From NCBI GenBank assembly GCA_009380045.1, contig WHSN01000016.1, positions 1 to 39,909 of the forward strand: a stretch of DNA of 39,909 nucleotides. The letters run 5' to 3'. Shown one piece after another: positions 39,236 through 39,909 of the stretch. The notes under the pieces were generated by a model. The model made no database searches. It was not told the origin of the DNA and saw only the letters and a list, made by a program, of their open reading frames with translations. Each line of letters starts with the position of its first letter. Within the stretch, counting starts at the first letter, position 1. The stretch is from Luteitalea sp. (GTDB taxonomy: Bacteria > Acidobacteriota > Vicinamibacteria > Vicinamibacterales > CAVVIG01). The position numbers and the translations under genes are program-made.

Positions 39236-39909
39236 CTACCGGTTCCTGAAATGGTCGCCGAGCGTCGCCGACCCGTCGCCGGACGACTCCTGATAGTCGG
39301 CCCAGTCCGAGCGGAACTCATCCGATTTCAGGGCGCGGATCGACAACCCGATCTTCCGATCCTCGGGCGCCAGCTTGATGATCTTCATCTGGTAGTTCTC
39401 GCCCACCTTCAGATCGATCTTCTCGTCGCTCTTGCCGGCGTAGCGCGAATCGTCGAACTCCGAGACGTGAATCAGCCCCTCGATTCCCTCGTCCAGCTCG
39501 ACGAACGCGCCGAAGTTCGTCATCCGGACGACCTTGCCCTCGATGGTGTCGCCGACATGGCTCCGCGAGAAGAAGTCGTCCCAGATGTCGGTCGCCAGCT
39601 GCTTGAGCCCGAGCGACAGCCGCTGGTTGTCGGCGTCGATGTTGAGCACCATCGCCTCGACGACGTCGCCTTTCTTCAGGACCTCCGACGGGTGCTTGAT
39701 CCGCTTGCTCCACGACATGTCGGAGATGTGGATCAGGCCGTCGATGTCTTCCTCGACTTCGACGAACGCGCCGAACTCGGTGAGGTTGCGGACCTTTCCC
39801 TGGATCTTGGCGCCGACCGGGTACTTGTCGGCGAGGTCGTGCCACGGGTTGGTCTCGACCTGCTTGAGACCGAGCGAGATCCGCCGCGCCGTCGGATCGA
39901 CGCCGAGCA
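39236..39909 (-). CDS. rpsA: 30S ribosomal protein S1, 3' part (5' end outside window)
   Basis: The frame enters from the right edge and stops at TAG 39236-39238, so about 223 C-terminal residues are seen. It contains two and a half S1 OB-fold repeats: GAKIQGKVRNLTEFGAFVEV followed by DIDGLIHISDMSW, then GDTIEGKVVRMTNFGAFVEL followed by GIEGLIHVSEFDD. The linkers end in ARRISLGLKQ and NQRLSLGLKQ, as in S1. S1 brings mRNAs with weak Shine-Dalgarno sequences to the ribosome. Because S1-dependent initiation is less needed for leaderless mRNAs, both modes probably coexist here. The ATG at about 39718 is internal. Confidence 0.95.
   Translation of the reverse strand, partial: LGVDPTARRISLGLKQVETNPWHDLADKYPVGAKIQGKVRNLTEFGAFVEVEEDIDGLIHISDMSWSKRIKHPSEVLKKGDVVEAMVLNIDADNQRLSLGLKQLATDIWDDFFSRSHVGDTIEGKVVRMTNFGAFVELDEGIEGLIHVSEFDDSRYAGKSDEKIDLKVGENYQMKIIKLAPEDRKIGLSIRALKSDEFRSDWADYQESSGDGSATLGDHFRNR

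Overview
The window looks like a stretch of chromosomal, vertically inherited DNA from a GC-rich Acidobacteriota species, most likely of the Vicinamibacteria type. This is inferred from three things: the paired large secreted VWFA-related proteins with a C-terminal GYW motif, the housekeeping gene mix, and the strong GC bias at third codon positions, which produces many long antisense shadow frames. No rRNA, tRNA, insertion sequence, prophage or CRISPR array was seen.

Layout from left to right. Positions 1-5275 are all on the minus strand: the 5' part of hemW, a DnaC/DnaI-type ATPase, and the heat-shock cluster dnaK-dnaJ-hspR. Positions 5430-9659 on the plus strand hold a FecR/DUF6600 secreted protein and a class A penicillin-binding protein. 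Positions 9667-16823 on the minus strand run, in transcription order: a V4R-like protein, a TolB/TPR protein, a SPOR protein, lnt, prfB and murJ, an envelope and translation cluster. Positions 16851-20213 on the plus strand hold mobA, argS and a class I amidotransferase-like hydrolase. Positions 20243-29625 on the minus strand hold the two-subunit methylmalonyl-CoA mutase, then valS-nadC-birA-coaX, an unknown gene and an RNA uracil methyltransferase. A glutamate dehydrogenase-family gene (29677-30927, plus) converges on two tandem VWFA-related genes (30937-34737, minus). Positions 34826-37786 on the plus strand hold two acyl-CoA dehydrogenases around a DinB-like gene. The right end (37906-39909, minus) has rpsA (partial), an HU/IHF protein and a HIT hydrolase.

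The functional themes are protein folding stress (HspR probably represses dnaK-dnaJ-hspR), cell-wall and lipoprotein maturation (PBP1A, MurJ, Lnt, SPOR), cofactor synthesis (NadC, CoaX, BirA, MobA), and branched-chain/propionate and amino-acid catabolism (methylmalonyl-CoA mutase, acyl-CoA dehydrogenases, glutamate dehydrogenase).

The most unusual signals lie between genes. At least seven gaps carry degenerate tandem arrays of 7-8 bp units. The largest (38450-38726) is a 17-unit octamer array followed by about 15 units in inverted orientation, so it could fold into one long hairpin. A second recurrent signal is a -10-like TANNNT placed exactly six bases before the start codon of several first genes, which suggests leaderless mRNAs. 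Other points are a canonical prfB programmed +1 frameshift, two genes (lnt, nadC) that seem to lack any ATG/GTG/TTG start, and an acyl-CoA dehydrogenase whose canonical catalytic Glu is Gln.
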